DNA from: a virus
Strand: one strand, 5' to 3'
Virus record (IMG/VR): IMGVR_UViG_3300030116_006163
Location: 1-25,991 of that record
Length of the DNA stretch: 25,991 bases
The notes below the pieces were generated by a model that was not told where the DNA came from, did not search any database, and was given only the letters and a program-made list of their open reading frames with translations. The stretch's first letter is position 1. Every line of letters starts with the position of its first letter. Below, in pieces: positions 1 through 9,060 of this stretch. A program made the translations under genes and the position numbers.

Positions 1-86
1 TCATCCACGTTGATTTCTAATACTGGTGCACCTAATTTGCGAAAACAGTAATCAATTAATTCTTGTCTAGAACTTGGTTTTGCCAT
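1..86 (-). CDS. 13: Probable neck protein gp13, N-terminal 28 codons (runs off left edge)
   Basis: The gene starts at ATG 86-84 and continues beyond the left edge. The visible protein begins MAKPSSRQELIDYCFRKLGA and continues with a PVLEINVD segment. This opening is one I associate with the gp13-type neck protein of T4-like marine phages, and the position after the fibre gene fits, since in T4 gene 13 follows the fibre/whisker genes. In T4, gp13 and gp14 make the neck that closes the filled head and receives the tail. The start is fixed by the strongest ribosome binding site in the window, GGAGGTG at 94-100, seven bases upstream. The stop codon of the fibre gene overlaps the start (TAATG). 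Only 28 residues are visible, so the identity rests on the N-terminal match and synteny; another neck or head-completion protein is possible. Confidence 0.65.
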   Translation of the reverse strand, partial: MAKPSSRQELIDYCFRKLGAPVLEINVD

Positions 87-1003
87 TAGAATTCACCTCC
101 ATCTATAAGTCCAGCAGTCAGTAATCCACCAATATAAACACTCTTTGCGATACCTACACCACCTGCTATTTTTAGTGCTCCTGTTGTAGTAGAAAAAGAT
201 TGTGTAGTGTCATTAAGTGTAGAAATTCCAGTAGTAACAATGATTCCTCCAGCAGTTACTCTCAGACCTAATCCAGCAGTGACAATACCAACAGAATCGA
301 CATTGGTTACATCTTCATAAGTTAATGTTCCACCAATAGAAACATTTTTCTTAAATTCTACATCCTCGTGGAAGGTAGATATCCCTTGAATATTTAGAGA
401 CTGTGCATTTACGTTATCAAGAACGATATCATCTTTAATAAAAAGGTCTCCACCAACATACAAATCACCACCAGTGGTTGTAATTCCACCATTTGCAGAT
501 AGAGTTGTTAGACCACTAACATTAAGAGATGATGCATCTACAGATCCAACAGTTATATTTGGTGTTCCAGATAAACTTAATGCTGTATCAGCAATTCCTG
601 TTAGAGGTCCTACAAATGATGTTGCTGTTGCGATACCAACAAAAATATCTGGTGTACCAGATAAATTTAAGGCAGTTGTTGCTGTTCCTGTTAAATTACC
701 AGTGAATGTAGTAGCAGTAATCGCACCCGATACATTTACATCATCAAGTTCACTGTGACCATTTACATCTAAATTACCTTCTAAATCAATATATTGCTGA
801 ATAGTTAAATTACCAGCCAAAGTCATATTGGCATTGGCATCAATAAGACCACCAAATGTAGATACTCCAGATACATTTAATTGTGAAACAGATGCAATAC
901 CACCTATTACGTTAGTTGCATTTTGTGCGGAAATTGATCCACCACCTGCACTAGACAGTATTTTTATTGCATCTGTTTGTCCAACTCTGACTTTAATTGG
1001 CAT
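86..1003 (-). CDS. Repeat-built fibre-like virion structural protein (305 aa)
   Basis: This is a glycine-, serine- and threonine-rich protein with no cysteine seen and no predicted membrane segment. Residues ~97-156 are two tandem 30-residue repeats with the pattern AT.F.G.LTG.A.TAL.LSGTP.I.VG. Around them are single copies of an N-[VI]-x-G-[VLI]-[ST]-T-[FL] motif (NVSGVSTF, NVSGLTTL, NIQGISTF). The C-terminal third carries TTTGALKIAGGVGIAKSVYI, a block familiar from tail-fibre-like proteins of T4-like marine phages. The composition and regular repeats suggest a trimeric beta-structured fibre, which is an inference. The place before gene 13 matches the short tail fibre or whisker genes of T4, but no sequence similarity to T4 gp12 or Wac was recognised. 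The start overlaps the upstream stop (TAATG), and AAGGAGT at 1013-1019 lies nine bases upstream. A role in receptor binding or as a baseplate/neck appendage is likely, but which cannot be said. Confidence 0.85.
   Translation of the reverse strand: MPIKVRVGQTDAIKILSSAGGGSISAQNATNVIGGIASVSQLNVSGVSTFGGLIDANANMTLAGNLTIQQYIDLEGNLDVNGHSELDDVNVSGAITATTFTGNLTGTATTALNLSGTPDIFVGIATATSFVGPLTGIADTALSLSGTPNITVGSVDASSLNVSGLTTLSANGGITTTGGDLYVGGDLFIKDDIVLDNVNAQSLNIQGISTFHEDVEFKKNVSIGGTLTYEDVTNVDSVGIVTAGLGLRVTAGGIIVTTGISTLNDTTQSFSTTTGALKIAGGVGIAKSVYIGGLLTAGLIDGGEF
94..100 (-). promoter_or_regulatory. Strong Shine-Dalgarno site for the gp13-like gene
   Basis: GGAGGTG on the minus strand lies seven bases before ATG 86-84. 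It lies inside the last codons of the fibre gene. It is the best match to the anti-Shine-Dalgarno sequence seen at any start in this window and decides the start codon. Confidence 0.8.
536..715 (-). repeat. Tandem 90-bp repeat (2 copies) in the fibre gene
   Basis: Copy one is 626-715 and copy two is 536-625, period exactly 90 bases (30 codons). The protein units begin ATTFTGNLTG and ATSFVGPLTG and both contain LSGTP. Identity is visible in the DNA as well, for example the related segments starting at 561 and 651 (ggtgttccagataaacttaa and ggtgtaccagataaatttaa). Confidence 0.85.
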
Positions 1004-1344
1004 TATCGAGTGACTCCTTCTCTTAAGAGGACTGATCCCTCTACTACTCTTGTTTTTTCATTCCCTGCATTTGTTATCACAATATCATATACGTATCGAC
1101 CTGGTTTTGGTACATTAGATGCCGCTGCTGATAGTGAAATTATCACTTCTCCTTGTGCAGCATCCATTACACTTGCAGTAAAATCATGCTTAGATGAACT
1201 TCCAGCATGTTTTCGAAATTGTGCAGATATACTAAATCCACTCAAATCTAAAGGACCAGAATCGTCAGACTCTACCAAATTAAAAGTTTGACTAAAATCT
1301 GATCCTGCATTAATTACTAAATTCGAAACATATACAGCTGCCAT
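1003..1344 (-). CDS. Small virion structural protein, BppU-N-terminus-like (113 aa)
   Basis: The protein opens MAAVYVSNLVINAGSDFSQT, then DLSGFSISAQFRKH, a middle EVIISLSAAASN segment, and ends GRYVYDIVI...TRVVEGSVLLREGVTR. The pattern (polarity-alternating strands, 'L.L.G..I..Q.R', 'L....YVYDI', 'G.V.V..GVT') resembles the small beta-sandwich domains at the N-terminus of phage upper-baseplate (BppU-type) proteins, and similar small proteins are common next to fibre genes in T4-like marine phages. No signal peptide or membrane segment is seen. It is the first gene after a late-promoter octamer (1371-1378) and is joined to the fibre gene by TAATG, so the two proteins may form an adaptor-fibre pair. 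That pairing is inferred from context. No clear Shine-Dalgarno site precedes the start. The family call is tentative; 'structural protein' is firmer. Confidence 0.75.
   Translation of the reverse strand: MAAVYVSNLVINAGSDFSQTFNLVESDDSGPLDLSGFSISAQFRKHAGSSSKHDFTASVMDAAQGEVIISLSAAASNVPKPGRYVYDIVITNAGNEKTRVVEGSVLLREGVTR
1013..1019 (-). promoter_or_regulatory. Shine-Dalgarno site for the 305-aa fibre gene
   Basis: AAGGAGT on the minus strand lies nine bases before ATG 1003-1001, within the last codons of the 113-aa gene. It supports the chosen start, which shares one base with the upstream stop codon. Confidence 0.7.
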
Positions 1345-1370
1345 CTAACTAAAATAATATTTTCTAATTA

Positions 1371-1378
1371 TATTTATC
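1371..1378 (-). promoter_or_regulatory. Candidate T4-type late promoter (GATAAATA)
   Basis: GATAAATA on the minus strand is one base from the T4 late consensus TATAAATA. It lies 26 bases before the 113-aa gene start, in the 32-base gap after the 67-aa gene, and its first two bases overlap that gene's TGA. It would drive the 113-aa, fibre and gp13-like genes. Confidence 0.6.
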
Positions 1379-1580
1379 AGTTATTGTTGCCCTCTACCAA
1401 AAGTTTAAGTAATGACTTAATTTCATTAATATCCTTTTTCATATTTTCAATTTCATCTTTTTGCTTCATTCGAGATTCTAAAGATTTTAGGTATTGATTG
1501 TATCCGTGATTATCACAATTAACAATCGCACCTGTTTTAGGATCTCTGTATAAATTTGGATGACCTTCTACTTTTATCAT
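1377..1580 (-). CDS. Conserved small coiled-coil protein of T4-like marine phages (67 aa)
   Basis: A small basic/acidic mixed protein. Residues 1-30 form a compact segment, GHPNLYRDPKTGAIVNCD followed by GYNQYLK, with one cysteine. Residues ~33-63 are charged with leucine/isoleucine spacing (KDEIENMKKDINEIKSLLKL) and look like a coiled coil. I recognise the HPNLYRD...GAI.NCD opening as a small protein found repeatedly in T4-like cyanophages, without a known function. The ATG overlaps the stop of the 2,492-aa gene as ATGA, so it is probably translated by coupling; only a weak GAGAG lies upstream. Possible roles are an assembly chaperone or coiled-coil linker for the neighbouring giant protein, but nothing in the sequence decides this. 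Confidence 0.75.
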   Translation of the reverse strand: MIKVEGHPNLYRDPKTGAIVNCDNHGYNQYLKSLESRMKQKDEIENMKKDINEIKSLLKLLVEGNNN

Positions 1581-4500
1581 TTGATTGCAATTGCTCTCAA
1601 ATCTTTCAATCTTGGTGGACGAGCTTGGTTTGTGCCCGACATCACTATCTTGATTGTAAATCCTATAAACTCTGGTAAATCATCAGCAGTAAACTGATAT
1701 TCTTTAAATTGGTTTGCTAAACTTTCTGTGACAATTTCATCGGGTCTACCATCATTTTCTGCAGAATCAACAACAGAGAATGTATCTTGATTAATTTTAG
1801 TAAGATTTTTAAATCCAGGAAATAGTTCAAATGCTTGACTTACTCCACCAGAATCAGGTCTTATTAAACTATATAAAACTCTAAAATCAGACGATGCTGG
1901 TCTAAAAGCACTCAGTAAAATTTTTAATGAGGTTGCAGGATTTTTTAACGTAACAGTGTTTGATACGTATATAGCTGCGTGTGGATCATTAATAATTGAA
2001 TCGACTCTGTTATCAATGCTATAATTTTCCAATCCAATTGGATTATTTAATCTGTGATTAATAAATTCAGTTTCTGATCCACTACTTATTCTTATTACTG
2101 GTGAAATATTTTCATCATTGGAATTAAAATTAAGAATAGTTGTAAATGATTTACTTGAAGGTAAATTTGTCAAGTATTCATCTTCATTTTCTTTTGATGC
2201 CACAATCCTTACAGACTCTAAAGAATTAATTCTATTAAGTTGTACATTTTCAAATCCAAGATCAGTAAATGATGGTTCGAATCCACTCACACTAGTTCCT
2301 GAAACTGTTCTAATTGATGCATCTATGCTTGTCTCAGATCCATCAGCACCTGTAGGGGTAAGTGAGTCGTATCTTGGAACTAAAGCACTATACAGGATGT
2401 TTTGAGATGCTCTTACGTTAGATCCACCCACAAGAGATTGACTATTAAACGATAATTGAGGAATATTTAAAACCTCTCCACCTGATGAAGTCCTGTCCTT
2501 TCCATATGCTGCAGATCTATCAAAAGAAACATGATAATTATCAAGATCTGGTGCTGGTGAAGATAAAACATTTGTAGTAACTCCAATTCTCCTTATCGAT
2601 ACTCCACTAACTTCATATTTTCTTACAACACTGTTTAATTGGTGACTTGTTATATTAGAACCATCTACTCCTCTTTCTTTATTGACTCCACTACCAATAG
2701 TTAATGCTCCTTCAATAACACCCTGATAACCAATAATTTCATTTCCTATTTTAACATATCCAATGTTAGATCCACTAACAGGTATTCCCTCAAAATTTAA
2801 AAATTGAGTCGTAGAAGCAACACTAATTTGACTTGTTTCTGTTCTTGATAAATTACTATTTAAAACTGTTGGTTCAATATCAGATTCAATGTTTTCAATA
2901 GAAACTTTGTTTCCAGATCCATACATACCATGATTAAATTGATTGATTTTTAACACATTACCTGCATTTACACCACCATCAAAGGTTCTTGATAAAATTT
3001 GACCTGAAACTGTTCCTGTAGGTGTTGTTGTATCAGCATCATTAAAATACGTAATAGCAATTCCTGAATTAGGAGCATATGTTGATTCATCTGCTTGTAT
3101 ATTAGTCAAGAATAAAGTATCAGTTCCTCCTGTTTCTCCAATAGAAATTCGAGCACCCTCACCACTTTGACCATTTACTGTAGATGTCACAATACCAATT
3201 ATATCTCCGATCTGATATCCAGTTCCAGGTGTCACTGTTGTTCCAATTCCAGTTATAGCTCCACCTGAATCAACATTTAAAGTTACCTTCAATCCAGATC
3301 CTTTACCAGTTATAGCAAAAGTATCAACAGATGTTCCTCCTGCAGTATAGTTAGTTCCACCAAAACCTGCGACTGGAGTTGCAAGAACAACCGATGCACC
3401 AACACCACTAATCACGGCAGTGCTAGATGGATAAGTAGCACTTATTTTTCTACCTGCAACTAACTTATTCATAGTTGTATTATCAGTGGTGGTTGTAATT
3501 CCAATTTGTCCTGTTTTAGGGAAGGTTTCTATTGGATTGCTCAATAATGTAGGTACATAACCATTACCACTACTTAATCTAGGATTATTAAAGTATACTG
3601 CTCCTGATTGTGATGTAAATTTAGCCTTATATAATTTAAATGTTATATCTTGTGTTTGATCTTCAGTCCAAAGAGCACCATTTTGTGATTTGAATATTGC
3701 ACCTGCTGCATATTGTGTGGAATAAATTAAAGATGCTCCAGAATCTGCTTCCTGAATACTACTTGCATTAACTGCAACTCCCCCTTGTCTTCCTGTCCAA
3801 ACGTTGTATGCAGTACTTTGAGGTGCCACTAAAACAAAAGAATATGAATTACCAGGTGCCAAATATATTGGTTCTGGGAATGTAAACTTGGTTGGTTTAC
3901 TTGCAGACTCAGCATCAAACTCAATTAAAGTAACTTCATTTCCATTTGCATCTACACCTTTTGGTCTTAATGTTTTACTTCTACCTAATAAATTTCTAGA
4001 TGGTCTAGCATCACCAGTTACAGATCTAATTTCACATGTGATTGGTGAATTTGTAACAGTATCAACTGAGGCAAAATAAACCTCTACTGAAGTTATAAAG
4101 GCACCATTTAAATCTTTATTTGCACCTACAGCACTTGGTGAAGATACATTACCACCAACAACAAAAGTTTGTGCTAATGGGTCATAGTATCGTACAGTTT
4201 CTACAAGGGCAACATTTCCTGAAATATCTCCAGTAACATTAACTGTATTGGTGTTTGTTTCGATAGTAACTGTTTCTTGCCATTCTTCAAATGTTCCAAA
4301 AGCATCGTATCTTGTTTCAGCAGCAACAACACCAAATTTTTCAGCAGGAGCTACGTTTTCATTTGTAGGACTTGATGTTAACTTAAATTGTTTCGAACCA
4401 GATGAAATTCTAACAACAGGTGAGGGAACAGCAAGTGGATCACGAAGAAAACAAGAACCTATTAAATCACCAAAATCATCAGTTATAAGTCTTAAATCTT

Positions 4501-7500
4501 TGACATATGTTTCTGCTCCAGATGATTCTCCAACTAATTGTGCACCTTGAGTGAGATAACCATAAAATTCACCCTTTACTTCCTCAGATAATGATTTAGT
4601 ATCTATATTTAAAACTGATATTGAAGGAGTGTAGGATGCAGGGATACTAATTAAACCAGTATCTTTTGTGTATGGATTATTTAAATATACTTCACTAGGA
4701 TTAGTGATTCCTCCAAACTTGTGATTTGGTTGACATAATTGAAACTTTCCAATAAGATCACCACTTGAATTATATGCTGCTACTGTTTCTCCAGCTTGAA
4801 AAGTTCCATTTGATCCAATTTCAGTTCCACCTCTTTCTTTAACTATTTCTACCAATTTAGGTATAATATCAAATATTCTTTGACCATCAAAATACAAATA
4901 TAATCTTAAATGATTTGCAAAAGAATTAGATACAAATTGTATATTTCTAGATCTTATAAAATCTTCAGTACCAGAAGATACTAGATTATTTCGAACAAAA
5001 GTATCAGCGTTACTAATCTCAATAGATTCATTTATAACTCTTGCAGCACCAATTTCACCTTGGAAAATAGTTCTTTGTGCTGTTGTTCCTGCTCTTCGAG
5101 GATTTGCCACTGCTCTGACTCCTCGGTCAATTGTTAATGGATTTTCAGCATCCCCAAGTGTAACATCCAAAGTAACATTAGATGTTGTTCCTTCTGTTCC
5201 CTCTTGTCGTATAATATTTGATGGCTCAATTTGTCTTGTTCTTGTCCAAACATCAGATCTAGGATCTAGCTCAATATTAGCACTGAAAACTGGAATTTCA
5301 TATGGATTGACATTCATAACATCATCAACATCTCCAGTCTTTGTTGCATAAGGTTGTGTTATCCACTCAACCTCTTCATAATTTAAAGTTACGACATCTC
5401 CAGTTTTTTTAACATTTGAATCAAATAATTCAAAATCAGTATTAAAATCTAATTGAGAAATGTCGATTGATGAATTAGGTGTTAATTGTGAGGCAAGAGT
5501 ATCTCTACTTCTAAATGGTATTAACTCTTGTGAATTTGGATTTACTTGTACTGACGATGCATTTCTATTGATAAAATTATAATTTTTAAATGAATCAACA
5601 AAAAATCCTGTTTTAAATCTATTCCTTCCCTCATCATCTAAAATTTGTAATGTCTGAGCACTTGCTTCTAATAAAGATAATGTGGTTACCTCCTCCAAGT
5701 TTGTTAATCTATCTTCAATATCACCAATATCTCTCATCGTAAATCTTCGATTATCAATTAAATTAATTGATGCATTTTGAGGATTATACAAATAAGGAGG
5801 TAATGTTATTGTTGCCAAATCCATTAATTCACCAGATTTTACTGGTAGTTTTGGATTTATTGAAGAAATTCCCTTTTCATAGACAAATTCACCAAATTTA
5901 CTTAAATAAACTTTGTCTATTCTTCCCAAGTAATGTTCATAAGAAGCAACAGAGGTTTCATTTGGAGTTAAGAATCTTGTAATAGATCCTCCAAGATTTC
6001 TTGATGCAAAATTAAATGGTGATCCTGTATCTATTGATGGATTATATACAGAAACTCTAGGTCTAAAATCAAATGTGTCTGTAGCTCTTACACCATCACT
6101 ACCGATTAATGGAATATCATTAGAAAATCTATCTTCATCATAACTATTGACAGTAAATACGTCACCATCATCAGAACTTACGGAATAATAATCAAATACA
6201 ATTAATAATTGACCCTGTGGTTCAGGAACATTTTTACTTCTTACAATTCTTGAATAGTCATAAAATTCATCTTTTTGTCCTTTATCTAAAGAAAATGAAT
6301 TAGTGATATTTTTATAATTTCCAATAGTGATGGATTGAATGGTTGTTTCAATATTAGATTCTTCAAATTTAACCTTATCTCCAGCAGAAAATTTACCTGA
6401 TGAAAGATATACTATGTCTAATTTGTTCGAACCAAGACCATCTGGTTTATCAACAATCCTAGCAATTATTCTAGAATCAACACCAATAATATTTTCACCA
6501 ATAATTGAATTTGAAGATACGTTAGCACTACTAGAAAATAGTAATTGATCTAATGTGGGTGCAGACGTATTTGTAGATTCATAAACAGATAAAAATTTAA
6601 CTACATCGGGATAATTTAAAGAAATTTCTTCGTCTTGAACTCTTAACCCATATCTTTTATCAAATACTAATCCATCAGAAATAGATCCACCATTTCCTGC
6701 TGCAACACTTCCAGATATGGGATTTCTTGATTTATTTACAGTTAATTTTGAACTTCTTACATATTCTTTTACTTTTGATTTTACTTTACTTTTAATAAGA
6801 GTTACGTTAACATCAGCATTACTAATATTTAAGTTAGTAATCTTAATATCATCCCCACCATTATTATATTGGAATGCATCATTTGAAAGTGGCACTGGTG
6901 TTCCACTAGAATTATCAAATACAGAATATCTTTCTTGATCAAAAGTCTCAAATATTACATTATCTACATCTCCAAAATCAGTTAATTTATTTAAATCTAA
7001 TACACCAGCATTAACACTTTTGCCATTTTCCTGTGCTGTAATTTTAATCTTTGAATTTGTTAAATTAACAGATGCGATATTTGAGTTATCAAGTTCGGTA
7101 TATAATTTTCCTGTACCTCTAACAATAGGTGCAGCAGCAAACATTTGCACTGTGGTAGCAGATGTATTAAATAGACTTCCCTCACGTAATCCAGGAACGT
7201 CTTGACAGGTAGCTAATCCCACTGCTCTACCGCTAGGATCTACAGTTGTGACTCTATTGAAAGTAGTTTCTCCACCTGGTCTATCAAATAAAAGAATAGC
7301 TCCTGGTCTAAGTCTAGAAAAAGTACCATTTACTGCAGTGGCCGTAGCACCACCATTGGATAGAATAACATTTATTACATTTTCAGGTAGTCTAAATTTT
7401 TCACAAACAGCATCTCCTTTAAATTTAGCAGTATCATCTACAGATTTAATACTTTGTGTATGATACGCAGTAGTGACACCAATTGTTCTTGGAAAATCAA

Positions 7501-9055
7501 TTCCATTAATCTGTATTTGCTCACCTCTTATAAAAGTTCCTGAAGTTTCATTTAATGAAATAATTGTTGATCCACCTCCAGCTCCTACAGCAAATCCACT
7601 AGCACCACTATTTTTTCCCTTAACAAATGACTCTGCTGGTAATTCTGTGCTACTTATTTCTTCATTTAAAACTAAATCAGTATGTGTTTGAACATCAAAT
7701 AATCTCAACTCCCATGATGTAGATGCATCTACATATTGCGAATCTTCCAAATTGAATGAGTATACCCTTGCACTTCCTATGATTGTTCCTGTAGAATTAA
7801 AATTATCAAACAATCTGACTACGCTTCCCTGAATTGCTCTACCTTTAGTAACATTATTTAATTTTAGAATATTACCCATCTCATAACCAATACCTACATC
7901 ACTTCTAATACCAACATCTCTTGGTTTATCAACATCAATGATAGTAGTTCCTGTTTTTTCAACGTTATATCCTCTTACATATGCCTCACCTGCAGATATT
8001 TTTAAACACATCAACTCATCAGAAGGTTTATTTCCCTGATCAGTTGTGTCATCACTAAAAAATAATCCATTATTACCTTCATTGTTATTAAGGGAATTAA
8101 ATATTCCCATTTTAAATGCATCTATACTATAATCTCCAGACTCTTCATAAGTTCTTTCTGCTACCCAGTCTCTAATTTTATTATAATCACTCTTAGACTG
8201 CATTACCTTAATCTTTCCTTCATCAATTCTCATAAGTTCGACAAAATCTGTATCGTTCTTATCAGTTAATGCTTTTTTAGATAAAATTAATTCTATTTTA
8301 AGTCTGTCAGCTCCAGGTGCTGCAAAATTAGTAAATCCTTTAGCATTATCATATAAAGTATTATCTTCCTTTGCATTTACTACTAGTTCATTAATTGTTA
8401 ATCCAACTCTATATGAAGGATTATTGCTGTAATGATCTAATATTATTGTCTGATCTGAAACATTAACAAAAAATCCTCGTATAAAATACACTCCTTTACT
8501 AATGAAAGCGGCAGATCCTATTGCGGTTGCATCTGTAGGTATTAATGAGGCAAAGGGAGTATTTGCATTAATTGTTGTATTTCCATAAATTATCGATTCA
8601 TCTGAACTTAATGATTCACCATCAGTAAATGTGTTAAACTGAGAATTTTTATCAGCACTCAAATACGTCACATATAGTGTGACATCATTAACGTTTATTG
8701 CATCTGGAAGAGCAATAAATTTAACTATAGCTTCAATTCCTGATTCACTACCTATTATTTTTTTACCCAAGTAACTCTTAATATAAACAGAAATATCAAT
8801 ATTAAAATTAGTGTTATTTAATTTAACTGCATTGTATTGATTATCAAAAGCTATTCCACCAGGTATCACTACTGATCCATCTTTAAATATATGATCACCA
8901 AAACTTTCTATTTGATTTTGTAATATCGACTGTTGGGACGTTAGTTCTCTAGCTTGTACTGGAAAACCAGGTTTGTATAAAACCTTGTGAAAATTTTTCT
9001 CACTATCATAATCATCATAATATGGACTTGCATTTAAATTAATTTTTTGGGTCAT
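1577..9055 (-). CDS. Giant DUF4815-type virion structural protein (2,492 aa), adhesin/baseplate-associated
   Basis: Residues 1-70 carry NLNASPYYDDYD, YKPGFPVQARELTSQQ and a DHIFKDGSVVIPGG segment, the hallmark of the DUF4815 family of large structural proteins in T4-like marine phages. Later landmarks are VRYYDPLAQTF (~1625), followed by a block with SVEVYFASVD and LAPGNSYSFVLVAPQS; glycine-tyrosine repeats NYTAGG and GTGYQIGD (~1880-1965); a 'KIGNEIIGY...RGVDGS...H' module (~2096-2150) also present in the gp7-like protein; and a conserved-looking tail ending PPRLKDLRAIAIK. It sits where T4 has genes 9-12, so it probably takes the place of wedge-pin or tail-fibre components and may reach the cell surface; that role is inferred. 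No signal peptide or transmembrane segment is seen. It begins five bases after gene 8 with a weak AAGAA ribosome site. The reading frame runs 7.5 kb without interruption. Confidence 0.88.
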   Translation of the reverse strand: MTQKINLNASPYYDDYDSEKNFHKVLYKPGFPVQARELTSQQSILQNQIESFGDHIFKDGSVVIPGGIAFDNQYNAVKLNNTNFNIDISVYIKSYLGKKIIGSESGIEAIVKFIALPDAINVNDVTLYVTYLSADKNSQFNTFTDGESLSSDESIIYGNTTINANTPFASLIPTDATAIGSAAFISKGVYFIRGFFVNVSDQTIILDHYSNNPSYRVGLTINELVVNAKEDNTLYDNAKGFTNFAAPGADRLKIELILSKKALTDKNDTDFVELMRIDEGKIKVMQSKSDYNKIRDWVAERTYEESGDYSIDAFKMGIFNSLNNNEGNNGLFFSDDTTDQGNKPSDELMCLKISAGEAYVRGYNVEKTGTTIIDVDKPRDVGIRSDVGIGYEMGNILKLNNVTKGRAIQGSVVRLFDNFNSTGTIIGSARVYSFNLEDSQYVDASTSWELRLFDVQTHTDLVLNEEISSTELPAESFVKGKNSGASGFAVGAGGGSTIISLNETSGTFIRGEQIQINGIDFPRTIGVTTAYHTQSIKSVDDTAKFKGDAVCEKFRLPENVINVILSNGGATATAVNGTFSRLRPGAILLFDRPGGETTFNRVTTVDPSGRAVGLATCQDVPGLREGSLFNTSATTVQMFAAAPIVRGTGKLYTELDNSNIASVNLTNSKIKITAQENGKSVNAGVLDLNKLTDFGDVDNVIFETFDQERYSVFDNSSGTPVPLSNDAFQYNNGGDDIKITNLNISNADVNVTLIKSKVKSKVKEYVRSSKLTVNKSRNPISGSVAAGNGGSISDGLVFDKRYGLRVQDEEISLNYPDVVKFLSVYESTNTSAPTLDQLLFSSSANVSSNSIIGENIIGVDSRIIARIVDKPDGLGSNKLDIVYLSSGKFSAGDKVKFEESNIETTIQSITIGNYKNITNSFSLDKGQKDEFYDYSRIVRSKNVPEPQGQLLIVFDYYSVSSDDGDVFTVNSYDEDRFSNDIPLIGSDGVRATDTFDFRPRVSVYNPSIDTGSPFNFASRNLGGSITRFLTPNETSVASYEHYLGRIDKVYLSKFGEFVYEKGISSINPKLPVKSGELMDLATITLPPYLYNPQNASINLIDNRRFTMRDIGDIEDRLTNLEEVTTLSLLEASAQTLQILDDEGRNRFKTGFFVDSFKNYNFINRNASSVQVNPNSQELIPFRSRDTLASQLTPNSSIDISQLDFNTDFELFDSNVKKTGDVVTLNYEEVEWITQPYATKTGDVDDVMNVNPYEIPVFSANIELDPRSDVWTRTRQIEPSNIIRQEGTEGTTSNVTLDVTLGDAENPLTIDRGVRAVANPRRAGTTAQRTIFQGEIGAARVINESIEISNADTFVRNNLVSSGTEDFIRSRNIQFVSNSFANHLRLYLYFDGQRIFDIIPKLVEIVKERGGTEIGSNGTFQAGETVAAYNSSGDLIGKFQLCQPNHKFGGITNPSEVYLNNPYTKDTGLISIPASYTPSISVLNIDTKSLSEEVKGEFYGYLTQGAQLVGESSGAETYVKDLRLITDDFGDLIGSCFLRDPLAVPSPVVRISSGSKQFKLTSSPTNENVAPAEKFGVVAAETRYDAFGTFEEWQETVTIETNTNTVNVTGDISGNVALVETVRYYDPLAQTFVVGGNVSSPSAVGANKDLNGAFITSVEVYFASVDTVTNSPITCEIRSVTGDARPSRNLLGRSKTLRPKGVDANGNEVTLIEFDAESASKPTKFTFPEPIYLAPGNSYSFVLVAPQSTAYNVWTGRQGGVAVNASSIQEADSGASLIYSTQYAAGAIFKSQNGALWTEDQTQDITFKLYKAKFTSQSGAVYFNNPRLSSGNGYVPTLLSNPIETFPKTGQIGITTTTDNTTMNKLVAGRKISATYPSSTAVISGVGASVVLATPVAGFGGTNYTAGGTSVDTFAITGKGSGLKVTLNVDSGGAITGIGTTVTPGTGYQIGDIIGIVTSTVNGQSGEGARISIGETGGTDTLFLTNIQADESTYAPNSGIAITYFNDADTTTPTGTVSGQILSRTFDGGVNAGNVLKINQFNHGMYGSGNKVSIENIESDIEPTVLNSNLSRTETSQISVASTTQFLNFEGIPVSGSNIGYVKIGNEIIGYQGVIEGALTIGSGVNKERGVDGSNITSHQLNSVVRKYEVSGVSIRRIGVTTNVLSSPAPDLDNYHVSFDRSAAYGKDRTSSGGEVLNIPQLSFNSQSLVGGSNVRASQNILYSALVPRYDSLTPTGADGSETSIDASIRTVSGTSVSGFEPSFTDLGFENVQLNRINSLESVRIVASKENEDEYLTNLPSSKSFTTILNFNSNDENISPVIRISSGSETEFINHRLNNPIGLENYSIDNRVDSIINDPHAAIYVSNTVTLKNPATSLKILLSAFRPASSDFRVLYSLIRPDSGGVSQAFELFPGFKNLTKINQDTFSVVDSAENDGRPDEIVTESLANQFKEYQFTADDLPEFIGFTIKIVMSGTNQARPPRLKDLRAIAIK
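2610..2770 (-). repeat. Protein module 'K-I-x-[DN]-E...R-G-x-x-G-[ST]...H', copy in DUF4815 protein
   Basis: The encoded segment contains GYVKIGNEIIGYQG, then KERGVDGSNITSHQ. It matches the modules in the gp7-like gene at 23003-23194 and 13912-14130 in order, spacing and key residues (K-I-x-[DN]-E, an R before F/G-x-x-G, final H). Boundaries are approximate. Confidence 0.75.
3160..3420 (-). repeat. Glycine-tyrosine beta repeats in DUF4815 protein
   Basis: The encoded protein has GGTNYTAGGTSVDTFAITG, then GKGSGLKVTLNVDSGGAI and GTGYQIGDIIGIV, an alternation of G-x-[GN]-Y turns and short beta strands like the repeats of the gp7- and gp8-like proteins. Boundaries are approximate. Confidence 0.65.
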
Positions 9056-9060
9056 TTTTC

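Noticed and set aside
474-1291. Plus-strand open frames opposite the fibre and 113-aa genes (474-758, 828-1013, 977-1291)
   Set aside because: They mirror the repetitive minus-strand coding sequence (for example repeated GVPDK from the 90-base repeat read backwards) and have no independent support.
5767-5982. Plus-strand 71-codon frame with a leucine-rich translation suggesting a small membrane protein
   Set aside because: It is antisense to the DUF4815 gene, and hydrophobic runs in it arise from reading AT-rich codons in reverse.
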